From Vreelandella maris (GTDB taxonomy: Bacteria; Pseudomonadota; Gammaproteobacteria; Pseudomonadales; Halomonadaceae), in NCBI RefSeq assembly GCF_013371085.1, contig NZ_JABWCV010000004.1:209554-273553 (forward strand): a stretch of 64,000 bases of DNA, given 5' to 3'. The notes under the pieces were generated by a model. The model was not told the DNA's origin and did not search any database. It saw nothing but the letters and a program-made list of their open reading frames with translations. Positions within the stretch are counted from its first letter, which is position 1; each line of letters opens with the position of its first letter. Both the position numbers and the translations under genes were made by a program. This document shows positions 30,960-39,879 of the stretch, in pieces.

Positions 30960-31385
30960 TTAGCGCGGGCAGATTTCGTCGTTGCCAAAGAAGTAGCTAA
31001 TTTCGCGCTCAGCGCTTTCCGGAGAATCAGAACCATGGACAGCGTTCGCATCGATTGTTTCCGCGAAATCAGCGCGAATAGTGCCAGGTGCGGCTTCTTT
31101 CGGGTTGGTTGCGCCCATCAGATCACGGTTTTTAGCGATGGCGCCTTCACCTTCAAGCACTTGTACAACGACCGGGCCAGAGGTCATGAAACCGACCAGG
31201 TCTTTAAAGAAAGGACGCTCTTTGTGCTCTGCGTAGAAACCGCCAGCCTTCTCTTCAGAGAGGTGAACCATCTTCGCGGCAACAACGTTCAGGCCGGCTT
31301 TTTCAAAGCGGGCGATGATTTCACCGATCGCATTTTTAGCAACGGCATCAGGCTTGATAATAGAAAGAGTGCGTTCAGTAGCCAT
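30960..31385 (-). CDS. ndk: Nucleoside diphosphate kinase
   Basis: Transfers gamma-phosphate between NTPs and NDPs through a phosphohistidine. The ATG at 31385 is chosen over the in-frame ATG at 31400 because GGAG lies about 8 bases upstream and the protein then begins [18 protein letters not shown], as in the family. 141 residues (E. coli 143), with the catalytic His in NAVHGSDS (about 115) and the C-terminal [14 protein letters not shown]. Confidence 0.96.
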   Translation of the reverse strand: MATERTLSIIKPDAVAKNAIGEIIARFEKAGLNVVAAKMVHLSEEKAGGFYAEHKERPFFKDLVGFMTSGPVVVQVLEGEGAIAKNRDLMGATNPKEAAPGTIRADFAETIDANAVHGSDSPESAEREISYFFGNDEICPR

Positions 31386-31421
31386 GTAAATGGTCTCCAT
31401 AAATGGGGGCTAAGCAAAATT

Positions 31422-31446
31422 GCCGCCCCAGTAAAGCCGGGGCGGC
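31422..31446 (-). promoter_or_regulatory. Hairpin in the ndk leader / iscA-ndk gap
   Basis: Perfect 8-base stem GCCGCCCC (31422-31429) / GGGGCGGC (31439-31446) with a 9-base loop. On the minus strand it is followed by AATTTT. It lies about 37 bases before the ndk start and about 150 bases after the iscA stop, so it may end the isc transcript. Any transcript starting upstream of it would also carry it in the ndk leader. Confidence 0.5.
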
Positions 31447-31541
31447 CTAGAAAATAATTCGGCTAATAGCGTTTCAGCAGCTAGCGTTTTACAAGCGCAC
31501 GGGAGTACCCGGCTGCCTGATGTTAGGTATTCAGGGGCGCG

Positions 31542-31547
31542 ATTATA
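31542..31547 (-). promoter_or_regulatory. Candidate -10 element for ndk
   Basis: A consensus TATAAT on the minus strand sits in the iscA-ndk gap, about 155 bases before ndk. No good -35 hexamer is seen at 16-18 bases, so this is a tentative promoter; transcription from here would include the downstream hairpin in the ndk leader. Confidence 0.35.
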
Positions 31548-31598
31548 ACGCTTAAGCCGGGGAATGAATACCGGCGATGAGAGCTGTCCGCGCAAAGG

Positions 31599-31925
31599 CT
31601 AAACAGTAAAGCTTTCGCCGCAACCGCATTCGTCTTTGACGTTAGGGTTGTTGAAGCGGAAAAAGCGGTTTAAACCTTCGCTGACATAATCCACTTCGCT
31701 GCCATTGAGCATCTCGACCGCATCGGGGGAGACATAAACGCTAGCCCCGTGCTCTTCAAAATGGACTTCTTCTTCGCTAACGGTGTCGGCGAAATCGAGT
31801 ACGTAGCTGTAGCCGGAGCAGCCGCTTGGCTTGACCGAAACGCGCAGGCCTAGGCCTTGTCCACGCTCATCAAGCACGTGACGAATCTGTTGTGCGGCAG
31901 CCGGGGTAATGTTGAGTGTTGCCAT
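31599..31925 (-). CDS. iscA: Iron-sulfur cluster assembly A-type carrier protein IscA
   Basis: 108 residues with the three A-type carrier cysteines: C36 in SGCSGYSY, and C100 and C102 in ECGCGESF. The C-terminal EGLNRFFRFNNPNVKDECGCGES matches IscA more than SufA or ErpA. It delivers 4Fe-4S clusters to apoproteins. It lies directly after iscS (30 bases). In E. coli and Pseudomonas iscU stands between iscS and iscA; here it is missing. Confidence 0.9.
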   Translation of the reverse strand: MATLNITPAAAQQIRHVLDERGQGLGLRVSVKPSGCSGYSYVLDFADTVSEEEVHFEEHGASVYVSPDAVEMLNGSEVDYVSEGLNRFFRFNNPNVKDECGCGESFTV

Positions 31926-31955
31926 GAGGCGTTCTCCTTAAAAATAGTCAGCCGC

Positions 31956-33122
31956 TTAACCGGGCGGTGTACGTAAACCGCTCACCGCGTGGCGTATGAG
32001 CGTTAGCGCATGATCGATTTCTGCTTCGGTAGTAAAACGCCCGAAGCTAAAGCGCAGCGACGAGAGCGCCAGCGAGCGGGGCGTGCCGATGCCAAGCAGT
32101 ACATAAGAAGGGTCAACGCTTGCCGAGTTGCACGCGGAGCCAGTAGAGACCGCTACATCGCGCAGCGCCATCAGTAATGACTCACCGTCGACGCCTTCAA
32201 ACGCCAGGTTGAGAATATTGGGAACCGCATTATCTAGCGGTGTGTTAGCAAAAACACCTTCAACGCCTTCAAGTCCGCGCAAAAAACGCTGCTGCAAACG
32301 GCTAATGTGAGCGTTGTCGTCATCGTACTGCTGTTGCATTAGCGCGAAAGCTTCGCCCATGCCTGCAATTTGGTGCGTTGGTAGCGTGCCGGAACGCATG
32401 CCACGTTCGTGACCGCCGCCATGAATTAACGCCTCTACGCGGATATCCGGGTGGCGCTTCACATATAGCGCGCCGACGCCTTTAGGGCCGTAGGTTTTAT
32501 GGCCGGACAGCGACATCAGGTCGATCTGCTGGGCCGCTACGTCTAAGGGAATACGCCCCACCGCCTGGGCAGCATCGGTATGAAAGGCCGCCCCAAACTC
32601 ATGAGCAACGGCCGCCAAAGCGGCAATATCGTTGATGCTGCCCAGCTCATTATTAACCGCCATGAGTGAGACCAGTGCAGTATCGTCGCGCATGGCTTCG
32701 CGCAGCTTTTCAGGCTGAATACAGCCGTCACGCCCAGGCGTGAGCCACGTTACCTCAAACCCCTCTTTCTCCAGCGCATGGGCCGTGTCTACGATGGCTT
32801 TATGCTCAATCGTCGAGGTCACCAAGTGTAGGCCACGCTCGCGGTTAGCGCGCATAAAGCCGATCAGCGCCAGGTTGTCCGCTTCGGTGGCACCGCTGGT
32901 CCAGACAATTTCTCGTGGGTCAGCGCCAATCGCGTCGGCCACTTGGCGGCGGGCCTGCTCAACCACCTGTTCTGCCTGCCAACCTAACATATGGCTGCGC
33001 GAAGCCGGGTTGGCGAACAGTTGGTCAACCGTTAGGTAGCGCTGCATAACCTCAACCACGCGGGCATCCGCCGGCGCAGTGGCGGCGTAATCTAGGTAAA
33101 TGGGCAGCGTGGGTGTGGTCAT
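31956..33122 (-). CDS. iscS: Cysteine desulfurase (IscS-type) with shortened C-terminus
   Basis: PLP enzyme that takes sulfur from cysteine as a persulfide. 388 residues against 404 for E. coli IscS. Residues seen: PLP-binding K209 in SGHKTYGPKG, H107 in IEHKAIVD, and the mobile-loop catalytic C331 in GSACNSAS, followed by SLRFSFGRFTTEAEIDHAL. The protein stops just after, at SGLRTPPG, and lacks the roughly 20-residue IscS tail (LWEMYKQGVDLNSIEW type) that binds IscU. iscR precedes it and iscA follows, with no iscU. Confidence 0.92.
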   Translation of the reverse strand: MTTPTLPIYLDYAATAPADARVVEVMQRYLTVDQLFANPASRSHMLGWQAEQVVEQARRQVADAIGADPREIVWTSGATEADNLALIGFMRANRERGLHLVTSTIEHKAIVDTAHALEKEGFEVTWLTPGRDGCIQPEKLREAMRDDTALVSLMAVNNELGSINDIAALAAVAHEFGAAFHTDAAQAVGRIPLDVAAQQIDLMSLSGHKTYGPKGVGALYVKRHPDIRVEALIHGGGHERGMRSGTLPTHQIAGMGEAFALMQQQYDDDNAHISRLQQRFLRGLEGVEGVFANTPLDNAVPNILNLAFEGVDGESLLMALRDVAVSTGSACNSASVDPSYVLLGIGTPRSLALSSLRFSFGRFTTEAEIDHALTLIRHAVSGLRTPPG

Positions 33123-33161
33123 CGTTATGTTCCAGCAGTTTGTCGGTCAGGGAGCGTTGGG

Positions 33162-33629
33162 TCAGGGTGAGGAGGCAAGAATACCCGCCTCGGCACGCTG
33201 TTTCTGTCGCGATGCAATACGTATGACATCAGGGCGCAGCATCAGTTGTGCCAGCGTCATCTCGTCAAAGAAATGGCGTATCTGAACGGAAAGCTCGCAC
33301 CACAAGTGGTGTGTCAGGCAGGTGTCGCCCTGCTGGCAATCGGAAAGCCCCTGGCAGCGCGTGGCATCAACGCTTTCATTCACCGCGTCAATCACCTTGG
33401 AAACGCTAATCTCTTCCGCAGGTTGTGACAGCAGATACCCGCCGCCTGGGCCGCGTACGCTGTTGACCAAGCCTGCACGGCGCAGGCGAGCAAAAAGCTG
33501 CTCTAAATAGGAGAGCGATATCTCTTGGCGCTGGGAGATATCGCTTAGGCTGGTCGGGCCGTTGTGGGCATGCAAGGCTAAATCGAGCATGGCGGTAACG
33601 GCGTAACGGCCTTTGGTGGTCAAGCGCAT
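33162..33629 (-). CDS. iscR: Iron-sulfur responsive transcription factor IscR (Rrf2 family)
   Basis: Senses 2Fe-2S status and represses the isc operon. 155 residues. N-terminal winged helix ([21 protein letters not shown], with [16 protein letters not shown]) and the cluster-binding segment [20 protein letters not shown], giving C92, C98, C104 and the His ligand H107 in the same spacing as E. coli IscR. It is the first gene of the iscR-iscS-iscA operon, downstream of cysE. Confidence 0.95.
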   Translation of the reverse strand: MRLTTKGRYAVTAMLDLALHAHNGPTSLSDISQRQEISLSYLEQLFARLRRAGLVNSVRGPGGGYLLSQPAEEISVSKVIDAVNESVDATRCQGLSDCQQGDTCLTHHLWCELSVQIRHFFDEMTLAQLMLRPDVIRIASRQKQRAEAGILASSP

Positions 33630-33707
33630 GGCAAGCCCCTCGACGCTGAACGCTCAGCGCACTGACGGCAAATGTGTTGCCATTATGGGAAAACCTGAGT
33701 GCTTTGG

Positions 33708-34595
33708 TCAACCATTACGCGGCGGCAGTGCTTCTTGCTCGGTCTCTTGCCCAGCCTCTTGCTTAGCTGATGGCGGTGTGGCCGAGCGTTTGCCAACGCC
33801 TGGGCAGCCGGTGTCGTGCTCATCCAGAATGCCGGCAAAATCTTCTTCGCGTAGCGCCGGTAGCTGGCCGTCACGGTAGTTGTCATCAAGCTTGCGCAGG
33901 GTCGAACACATGCGCTCAATTCGTTCATCCACGGCGTGCATATGGTCGAGCATGGCCTGCATCGAGCGGGCTACGGGGTCGGGCATATCCTGGCTGACAC
34001 CATAAGCATCAAAGCCAAATTTCTGGCAGATAGCCTCGCGACGGGCGGGGTCGACATCCAGCGCCTCTTCCACATCAGGGTCGGTGCGTTTGACAATTTT
34101 GCCGGGAATGCCAACCACCGTGGCCCCCGGCGGTACTTCTTTCGTGACCACCGCGTTAGAGCCAATTTTGGCTCCCGCACCCACGGTAAAGGGGCCTAGT
34201 ATCTTGGCGCCCGCGCCGACAATCACCCCATCGCCCAACGTTGGGTGGCGCTTGCCTTTGTTCCAGCTGGTGCCGCCCAGCGTAACTCCCTGGTACAGCG
34301 TGACGTTATCGCCGACCTGAGCCGTTTCACCAATCACCACGCCCATGCCGTGGTCGATGAAAAAGCGCCGTCCGATGGTGGCGCCCGGGTGGATCTCGAT
34401 GCCGGTCAGCCAGCGTGAAAACGTCGATAGCGTCCGCGCTAGCCATTTGAGGTTTTTTTTCCACAGCCAGTGGCCGCAGCGATGCAGCAGTAGAGCGTGC
34501 AGGCCGGGGTAGTTGGTCAGCACCTCAAGAAAGTTACGTGCGGCTGGGTCGCGGTCAAATACGCTGTTGATGTCTTCACGTAGACGTTGAAACAT
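33708..34595 (-). CDS. cysE: Serine O-acetyltransferase
   Basis: Makes O-acetylserine from serine and acetyl-CoA for cysteine synthesis. I choose the ATG at 34595 because AAGGA is 7 bases upstream and the product begins [21 protein letters not shown]; the frame is open to 34628. About 295 residues. The left-handed beta-helix has the hexapeptide pattern [22 protein letters not shown] with its catalytic His, then [21 protein letters not shown]-terminal extension of about 120 residues is like the EpsC/plant-type forms. The trmJ-cysE-iscR order matches Pseudomonas and links cysteine supply to Fe-S assembly. Confidence 0.94.
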   Translation of the reverse strand: MFQRLREDINSVFDRDPAARNFLEVLTNYPGLHALLLHRCGHWLWKKNLKWLARTLSTFSRWLTGIEIHPGATIGRRFFIDHGMGVVIGETAQVGDNVTLYQGVTLGGTSWNKGKRHPTLGDGVIVGAGAKILGPFTVGAGAKIGSNAVVTKEVPPGATVVGIPGKIVKRTDPDVEEALDVDPARREAICQKFGFDAYGVSQDMPDPVARSMQAMLDHMHAVDERIERMCSTLRKLDDNYRDGQLPALREEDFAGILDEHDTGCPGVGKRSATPPSAKQEAGQETEQEALPPRNG

Positions 34596-34724
34596 GAGGT
34601 GATCCTTGGGCGGTAGAGGTGCAGTCACTCAACTGAAAGTGCATCGCATGAAGATAACTAAACAGACCTTCAACGTGGGGGCGTTAGGTAACGTCTTCAA
34701 GTCAGCATCTTCAAGCCTAATAAA

Positions 34725-35477
34725 TTATGACTTGGTTTGCTTGGTGTTGGCGGCCTTCTCGGTGGCCGACAGTATGCCACGCAATATATTCATTTCCATT
34801 CGCTCCGGGCGGGCGCGCAGATAGAGCCGGCGCAGTCTCGCCATCAGTTGCCGCGGCTGGTCAGGGTCGTGAAAATCAATACCGATCAGCGTACGCTCAA
34901 GGTGCTCGAAGTAACGCTCAAGCTCCGCGTGGGTAGCCAGTTCAGCGTCATCGCTCGGCGTCGCTGAAGGCGCATCTTCCTGGCTTAGCCAAGCCATCCG
35001 ACACTCATAGGCTAGCACCTGCACTGCTGCGGCCAAATTGAGCGAGCTGAAATCGGCATTAGTCGGAATATGCACGTGGGCATGGCAGCGCTGTAGCTCA
35101 GCATTGGTCAGGCCGCTGTCCTCGCGGCCAAACACTAGCGCCACGCGTGACTCAGCCGCTTGGCACTCGGCGGGCAGCCGGTCGGCTAATTCCCTGGGCG
35201 AGAGCATTGGCCAGGGCAGGGTGCGTGAGCGCGCACTGGCACCCACGGCCAGGGTGCAATCAGCCACTGCGTCTTCAAGAGTAGCGTGCACACTGGCTTG
35301 ATGAAGCAGGTGGTCAGCGCCGGAGGCGCGGGAAATACTGTCCTGGGTAATGACCTCGCAGCGGGGGGCAACAAGGGCTAAATCTGCCAAGCCCATATTG
35401 TGCATGGCGCGTGCCACGCCGCCGATATTGCCAGGGTGGCTAGTGCCGATAAGAACAATGCGAATGCGCTCAAGCAT
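34725..35477 (-). CDS. trmJ: tRNA (cytidine/uridine-2'-O)-methyltransferase TrmJ
   Basis: SPOUT-class enzyme that 2'-O-methylates position 32 of several tRNAs. The start at 35477 gives MLERIRIVLIGTSHPGNIGG, the usual N-terminus; the open frame runs 44 codons further up into noncoding repeats. About 250 residues (E. coli 246). The knot motifs VFGREDSGLTNAEL and VHIPTNADFSSLNLAAAVQVLAYE are clear. The leader just before the ATG contains a short tandem duplication. Confidence 0.94.
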   Translation of the reverse strand: MLERIRIVLIGTSHPGNIGGVARAMHNMGLADLALVAPRCEVITQDSISRASGADHLLHQASVHATLEDAVADCTLAVGASARSRTLPWPMLSPRELADRLPAECQAAESRVALVFGREDSGLTNAELQRCHAHVHIPTNADFSSLNLAAAVQVLAYECRMAWLSQEDAPSATPSDDAELATHAELERYFEHLERTLIGIDFHDPDQPRQLMARLRRLYLRARPERMEMNILRGILSATEKAANTKQTKS

Positions 35478-35518
35478 GAATAAGGCTCGGTGAATAAAAA
35501 GGCTCGGTGAATAAAGAG
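35478..35518. repeat. Short tandem repeat in trmJ leader
   Basis: The unit AAGGCTCGGTGAATA occurs twice in direct order (about 35480-35513), followed by a partial third AAAGAGGG. It lies immediately upstream of the trmJ start, so copy number could alter leader length and the region used for ribosome binding. Confidence 0.55.
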
Positions 35519-35675
35519 GGTGATGATTATCGCGTAAAACGCGCAGTCTAGCATGAGTCGATGGCATGCCCGAGAGTGGTCTGCTAGAATTGCGCGCCAA
35601 AGGCGGCACCTGCGCCTACTTAATGCTCTATTGTTAGCATCACGTTCTTTAACATCACTGTCACAAGGCCCAACC

Positions 35676-36470
35676 ATGAATCCGATGGTCCAATTTACGC
35701 TGCGCGCTGCGCGTGGCGCTGTTGAACACTTCCTGCGCGTACGCGAACGTATTGAAAACGCTCACGATGAATTTAACCTTGACCGCCTGCTCGATGAGAC
35801 AGCGCGCAAGGCCGAAGCGACGATTGTTCAGCAGTTGGAACGCGGTTATCCCCAGCACGGTGTTACCGGTCGCTTTACGCCGCACCGCGCGGGTGAAGGC
35901 GAAGGCGCGGATACCGTCTGGAAAATTGAACCGATGCACGGTTACTCCAATTTAGCCGTTGCTGGTAAGGGCTTTGCACTCTCAGTGGTGTGTCTTATCA
36001 AAGGTCGTCCCGAGCACGCAGTGATTATCTGCCCGTTCGCCGACGACGAATATATCGCCAGCCGCGGTCGCGGTGCCCAGCACAATGACAAGCGCATGCG
36101 TGTGAGCAAACCTACCGCCATTAGCGGTACGCGCATGGCCATGAGCCTGCCGGAAGTTTGGCTGCGCCCCCGCAATTTGCCTGCCTATCTAACCGTTTCA
36201 CAGCAGCTTGCCCCACAGGTAGAAAACCTGCTGGCAACAGGCTGTGGACTGCTGGATTTGTGTGAGTTGGCCACTGGGCGAGTAGACAGCGCTTTTGTGC
36301 TCGGCTTGGAAGAGCAGGACATGCTGGTAGGCACGCTGTTCCTGAAAGAGTCGGGCGCCTTGATGGGAACGCCAGACGGCCAGCCCACGGTGAAAGTGGA
36401 AGGACAGCTAATGGCCGCCGGACCGCGTCTTTACAAGGCACTGATCAAGCAGCTAACGCCGCACTTTTAA
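35676..36470 (+). CDS. suhB: SuhB-like inositol monophosphatase-fold protein, catalytic motif lost
   Basis: 264 residues from the ATG at 35676 (MNPMVQFTLRAARGAVEHFLR aligns with E. coli SuhB MHPMLNIAVRAARKAG; 267 residues). The fold is recognisable to the end. However, the metal-binding DPxDGT motif of the phosphatase (E. coli D84, D87) reads EPMHGY here (residues 85-90), and the upstream EES triplet is replaced by sequence without Glu-Glu. The C-terminal WDxAAG reads QDMLVG, keeping the Asp. I infer the phosphatase activity is gone. In E. coli SuhB acts in rRNA antitermination and ribosome assembly independently of catalysis, and that role may be what is kept. Confidence 0.88.
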   Translation: MNPMVQFTLRAARGAVEHFLRVRERIENAHDEFNLDRLLDETARKAEATIVQQLERGYPQHGVTGRFTPHRAGEGEGADTVWKIEPMHGYSNLAVAGKGFALSVVCLIKGRPEHAVIICPFADDEYIASRGRGAQHNDKRMRVSKPTAISGTRMAMSLPEVWLRPRNLPAYLTVSQQLAPQVENLLATGCGLLDLCELATGRVDSAFVLGLEEQDMLVGTLFLKESGALMGTPDGQPTVKVEGQLMAAGPRLYKALIKQLTPHF

Positions 36471-36511
36471 GCAGCAATGCTGAGCTTTTAAAGATAAAAG
36501 CTGTAAAGATG

Positions 36512-36549
36512 AAAAAAGCCCCTGCTGGGTTACCAGCAGGGGCTTTTTT
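36512..36549. terminator. Bidirectional intrinsic terminator
   Basis: Perfect inverted repeat of 17 bases (36512-36528 with 36533-36549) and a GTTA loop: the GC core GCCCCTGCTGG is flanked by A6 and T6. It serves suhB on the plus strand and secF on the minus strand, which converge here. Confidence 0.95.
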
Positions 36550-36583
36550 GTCGGCTAAAGAAGCCATCTAAATGGAGGAGCCG

Positions 36584-37516
36584 TTAAGGCAACTCCTCCT
36601 CTTCTTCATCAAGCTCTTTCTTGGTGGGAATCAAATCTTCCCGCGACAGCTTCAGCGGTAGCAGCAGCGCCGCGGCAATATAGATAGAAGAGAACGTACC
36701 CACCACGATGCCGACCAGCAGCGCAATGGCAAAGTTTTCAATCATATCCCCGCCCAACAGCAGTAGCGCGAGCAGCACTAGTACGGTCGTGCCCGAGGTT
36801 GCCAATGTACGCGAGAGCGTAGCGTTGATCGCTTCGTTGAAGATCTGTGGCATGTCGTCGATACGCGAGGTGCGGATGGCTTCGCGAACGCGATCGTAAA
36901 CCACGATGGTATCGTTCAAGGAGTAGCCGATCACCGCCAGGATGGCCGCCAGTACCGTGAGGTCGAAATCGAGCTGAAATAGCGCGAAAACGCCGACCAC
37001 GATCACGACGTCGTGCAGCAACGCCAGCAGTGCGCCAATCGCAAACTTGTACTGAAAGCGAAAGGCCACGTAGAGCATCACCACGCCAAGGGCCACCAGC
37101 AGGCCAAGGCCGCTCTGATCGCGCAGCTGGTCACCGACTTGGGAACCAACGAACTCAGAGCGCACTAGGTTGACCGTATCGCCATCAGCGCGCAGCAAAT
37201 TGACGACTTCGCCACCAACATCGGCATCAAATGCTTGCTGTAAGCGGATCAATACTTCTGTTGATGCACCGAAAGTTTGCACGGAGACATCTTGGAAGCC
37301 GCTCTCTTCAAGCAGCACACGAATAGCATCAAGTGAGGGCGATGCGCCGTAGCGCACCTCAATTAGCGTGCCGCCGGTGAAATCCAGGCCCAGGTTGAGC
37401 TGCTGGAACAGGATGGCGCCAATCGACACGATCAATAGCAAGGCGGAGACGGCAAACGCGAATTTGCGCCGTCCCATAAAGTCGATTCGCAGGTGTGATA
37501 GGGGTTTCATTACCAC
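36584..37516 (-). CDS. secF: Protein translocase accessory subunit SecF
   Basis: Inner-membrane partner of SecD that uses the proton gradient to complete preprotein export. 310 residues with six membrane helices and the first periplasmic domain between helices 1 and 2. Signature parts are LGLDFTGGTLIEVRYG (about 47-62), the SLNDTIVVYDRVREAIR motif in helices 4-5 (about 207-223), and the NATLSRTLATSGTTVLVLLALLLLGG stretch (split here only as description). The tail is acidic (KKELDEEEEELP). secD is 28 bases upstream. Confidence 0.96.
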   Translation of the reverse strand: MVMKPLSHLRIDFMGRRKFAFAVSALLLIVSIGAILFQQLNLGLDFTGGTLIEVRYGASPSLDAIRVLLEESGFQDVSVQTFGASTEVLIRLQQAFDADVGGEVVNLLRADGDTVNLVRSEFVGSQVGDQLRDQSGLGLLVALGVVMLYVAFRFQYKFAIGALLALLHDVVIVVGVFALFQLDFDLTVLAAILAVIGYSLNDTIVVYDRVREAIRTSRIDDMPQIFNEAINATLSRTLATSGTTVLVLLALLLLGGDMIENFAIALLVGIVVGTFSSIYIAAALLLPLKLSREDLIPTKKELDEEEEELP

Positions 37517-37544
37517 CTCTTAAGTTCTGGGCTAAGCATGCGGA

Positions 37545-39398
37545 TTAGATCCACAGCTTTTTGACGGGTTTGCTGCCATAGGCCAGATTGACCATGGCGC
37601 GAGTCACCATCAGAGCGGTGAACAGCGACGTCAAAATGCCGATAGAGAGCGTGACGGCAAACCCTTTCACCGGGCCGGAGCCAATCGAGAACAGGATAAC
37701 GGCCACCAGCAGCGTGGTGATATTGGCGTCGACGATGGAGGTAAAGGCGCGCTCGTAACCGGCTTGAATCGCCTGTTGCACCGACATGCCGTTGCGCAGC
37801 TCTTCGCGTATTCGCTCAAAGATCAGCACGTTGGCATCGACCGCCATACCCAGTGTCAACACGATACCGGCAATACCCGGCAGCGTCAGCGTGGCGCCCA
37901 GCATCGACATTACCGCGACCAGCAGCGTTAAGTTCAGCGCCAGGGCGATGTTGGCAAACACCCCAAACACCTTGTAACGCACCAGCATGAACAGCACGAC
38001 CAGCAGCAGACCGATCTGCACCGAGAGCAAACCGCGCTCAATGTTTTCAGCGCCCAGGCTTGGCCCAATGGTACGTTCCTGCACAAAGTAGATGGGGGCA
38101 GCGAGTGAGCCTGAACGCAGCAGCAGCGCCAGTTCAGCGGCTTCTGTCGGCGAGTCCAGACCGGTGATCCGGAAGCTGTTACCCAAAGCGCTTTGAATCG
38201 TTGCCAAGCTAATCAGGCCGCGCTCAACATAGGGCTCGCGCTCAATGGTTTCTTCACCCGTTTCCGGGTCGGTCACCACGGTATCTTCGCTCTTGTGCTC
38301 AATGAACAGCACCGCCATGTTGCGACCAATGTTGGTGCGCGTGGCGCGGTTCATCAGCGTGCCGCCGGTGCCATCCAGGTCAATATTGACCTGAGGGCGG
38401 CCATTTTCATCGAAACTGTTGCTGGCGCTGGAAACGCTATCACCGGTAATGATCACATCGCGCATTAGCTCAGCAGTGCGCCCAGGCTCGTTACGAAACG
38501 TCAGGGTTTCTGTTTCGTTTTCCGGGGTGTCAGGGCGGGCTTCCAGACGGAATTCCAGGTTGGCGGTGGCACCCACGATCCGCTTGGCGGCCACGGTGTC
38601 TTGAATGCCGGGCAGTTCAACCACGATTTGGTTGGGGCCCTGGCGCTGCACCATGGGCTCCGCGACACCCAGTTCGTTGACCCGGTTGCGTAAGGTGGTC
38701 AAGTTCTGGTTGATCGCGTAATCCTGAATTTCGTTCACCGACTGATCGCTAAGCGTCATGATCAGCGTGGAAGCGCGGCCATCGCCTTCACTGCTGTACT
38801 CAAACTCAGGGAAGTCACGGCTAATCAGGCTACGTGCCGTATCACGATCTTCTGCACTGGCGAAATCGATCGACAGCGAGCGCTCTTCGACTTCAGTATT
38901 GCGGTAGCGGATACGCTCATCGCGCAGTAGCTCACGCATGGCACTGCCGTTGACTTCAAGGCGCTGGGTTAACGCGGCATCCATATCCACTTCCAGCAGG
39001 AAGTGCACGCCACCGCGCAAATCAAGGCCTAGCGTCATGGGGGAAGCAGAAAAGGCCTGTAGCCACTCCGGCGTTGCTTCAGCAAGGTTTAGCGCTACCG
39101 TTGCCTCATCGCCCAATAGGTCGGCGGCAATGTCGCGTGCGGGGAGTTGATCATCGTCTTGGCGCAAACGAATGAGCCACTGACCGTTCTCTTCTTCGAG
39201 TGCTTTGATCGCAATACCGTTTTCGCTGAGCGCGGTTTCAACACGGTCTATCTGTTGCTCATTCAGCGAATCGCCTTGGGCGCTGCTGATTTGAATAGCG
39301 GGATCTTCGGGGAACAGATTGGGAAGCGAGTAGATAAGGCCAACCACCAGGACGACCAGTATCAGCAGATACTTCCACAGGGGGTAACGGTTGAGCAT
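37545..39398 (-). CDS. secD: Protein translocase accessory subunit SecD
   Basis: 617 residues from the ATG at 39398 (MLNRYPLWKYLLILVVLVVG; E. coli 615); the frame is open upstream to 39470 but those residues are not conserved. One N-terminal helix, a large periplasmic domain (about 30-440) with LGLDLRGGVHFLLEVDMDAAL (in parts) and NQIVVELPGIQDT. A membrane domain of five helices then has GMAVDANVLIFERIREELR, the proton-path motif. It acts with SecF and YajC; the order yajC-secD-secF is the standard one. Confidence 0.96.
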   Translation of the reverse strand: MLNRYPLWKYLLILVVLVVGLIYSLPNLFPEDPAIQISSAQGDSLNEQQIDRVETALSENGIAIKALEEENGQWLIRLRQDDDQLPARDIAADLLGDEATVALNLAEATPEWLQAFSASPMTLGLDLRGGVHFLLEVDMDAALTQRLEVNGSAMRELLRDERIRYRNTEVEERSLSIDFASAEDRDTARSLISRDFPEFEYSSEGDGRASTLIMTLSDQSVNEIQDYAINQNLTTLRNRVNELGVAEPMVQRQGPNQIVVELPGIQDTVAAKRIVGATANLEFRLEARPDTPENETETLTFRNEPGRTAELMRDVIITGDSVSSASNSFDENGRPQVNIDLDGTGGTLMNRATRTNIGRNMAVLFIEHKSEDTVVTDPETGEETIEREPYVERGLISLATIQSALGNSFRITGLDSPTEAAELALLLRSGSLAAPIYFVQERTIGPSLGAENIERGLLSVQIGLLLVVLFMLVRYKVFGVFANIALALNLTLLVAVMSMLGATLTLPGIAGIVLTLGMAVDANVLIFERIREELRNGMSVQQAIQAGYERAFTSIVDANITTLLVAVILFSIGSGPVKGFAVTLSIGILTSLFTALMVTRAMVNLAYGSKPVKKLWI

Positions 39399-39530
39399 GC
39401 AAGCCCTGCCTTCAATTACAAACGGAATGCTGTGCACGGACTCGCCGTGCACAGCAAAGTTCACCATCATTTATACCATGTCACCCCTGCCGGGGTGGCT
39501 GGCACTGGCTCGGCAGGGGTACTACAAGGT

Positions 39531-39857
39531 TTAGATGGACTTGATGGTGCCTTTAGGCAGTACGGCGGCAACGGCGTTCTTCTGCACGTTAACTTCGGTG
39601 CCTTCAGAGATCTCGATGGTCAGGAATTCGTCGCTCACTTTAGTGATACGACCCACCAAACCGCCGCCAATGACGATCTCATCGCCTTTGTCCAGGTTGC
39701 TGACCAGTTGCTTGTGCTGCTTAGCGCGCTTGGCTTGCGGGCGCCACAACAGGAAGTAGAAAATCAGCACGAAGCCGACCAGCATGACGATTTGCGCAAT
39801 ACCACCGCCAGCGGCGGCTTCTTGGGCATGGGCTGGTGAGATGAAGAAATCCAGCAT
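39531..39857 (-). CDS. yajC: Sec translocase subunit YajC
   Basis: 108 residues: a short N-terminal segment, a single membrane helix (IAQIVMLVGFVLIFYFLLW, about 21-39), RPQAKRAKQHKQLV and a C-terminal beta domain with GDEIVIGGGLVGRITKVSDEFLTIEI, as in all YajC proteins. CAGGAG precedes the start. It belongs to the SecDFYajC complex and is the first gene of yajC-secD-secF. Confidence 0.96.
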   Translation of the reverse strand: MLDFFISPAHAQEAAAGGGIAQIVMLVGFVLIFYFLLWRPQAKRAKQHKQLVSNLDKGDEIVIGGGLVGRITKVSDEFLTIEISEGTEVNVQKNAVAAVLPKGTIKSI

Positions 39858-39879
39858 TGTAGAGAGCTCCTGAGTTAGA

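Noticed and set aside
31410..31595. 61-codon minus-strand ORF between iscA and ndk
   Set aside because: No good ribosome binding site; it overlaps the hairpin and the TATAAT leader region and looks non-coding.
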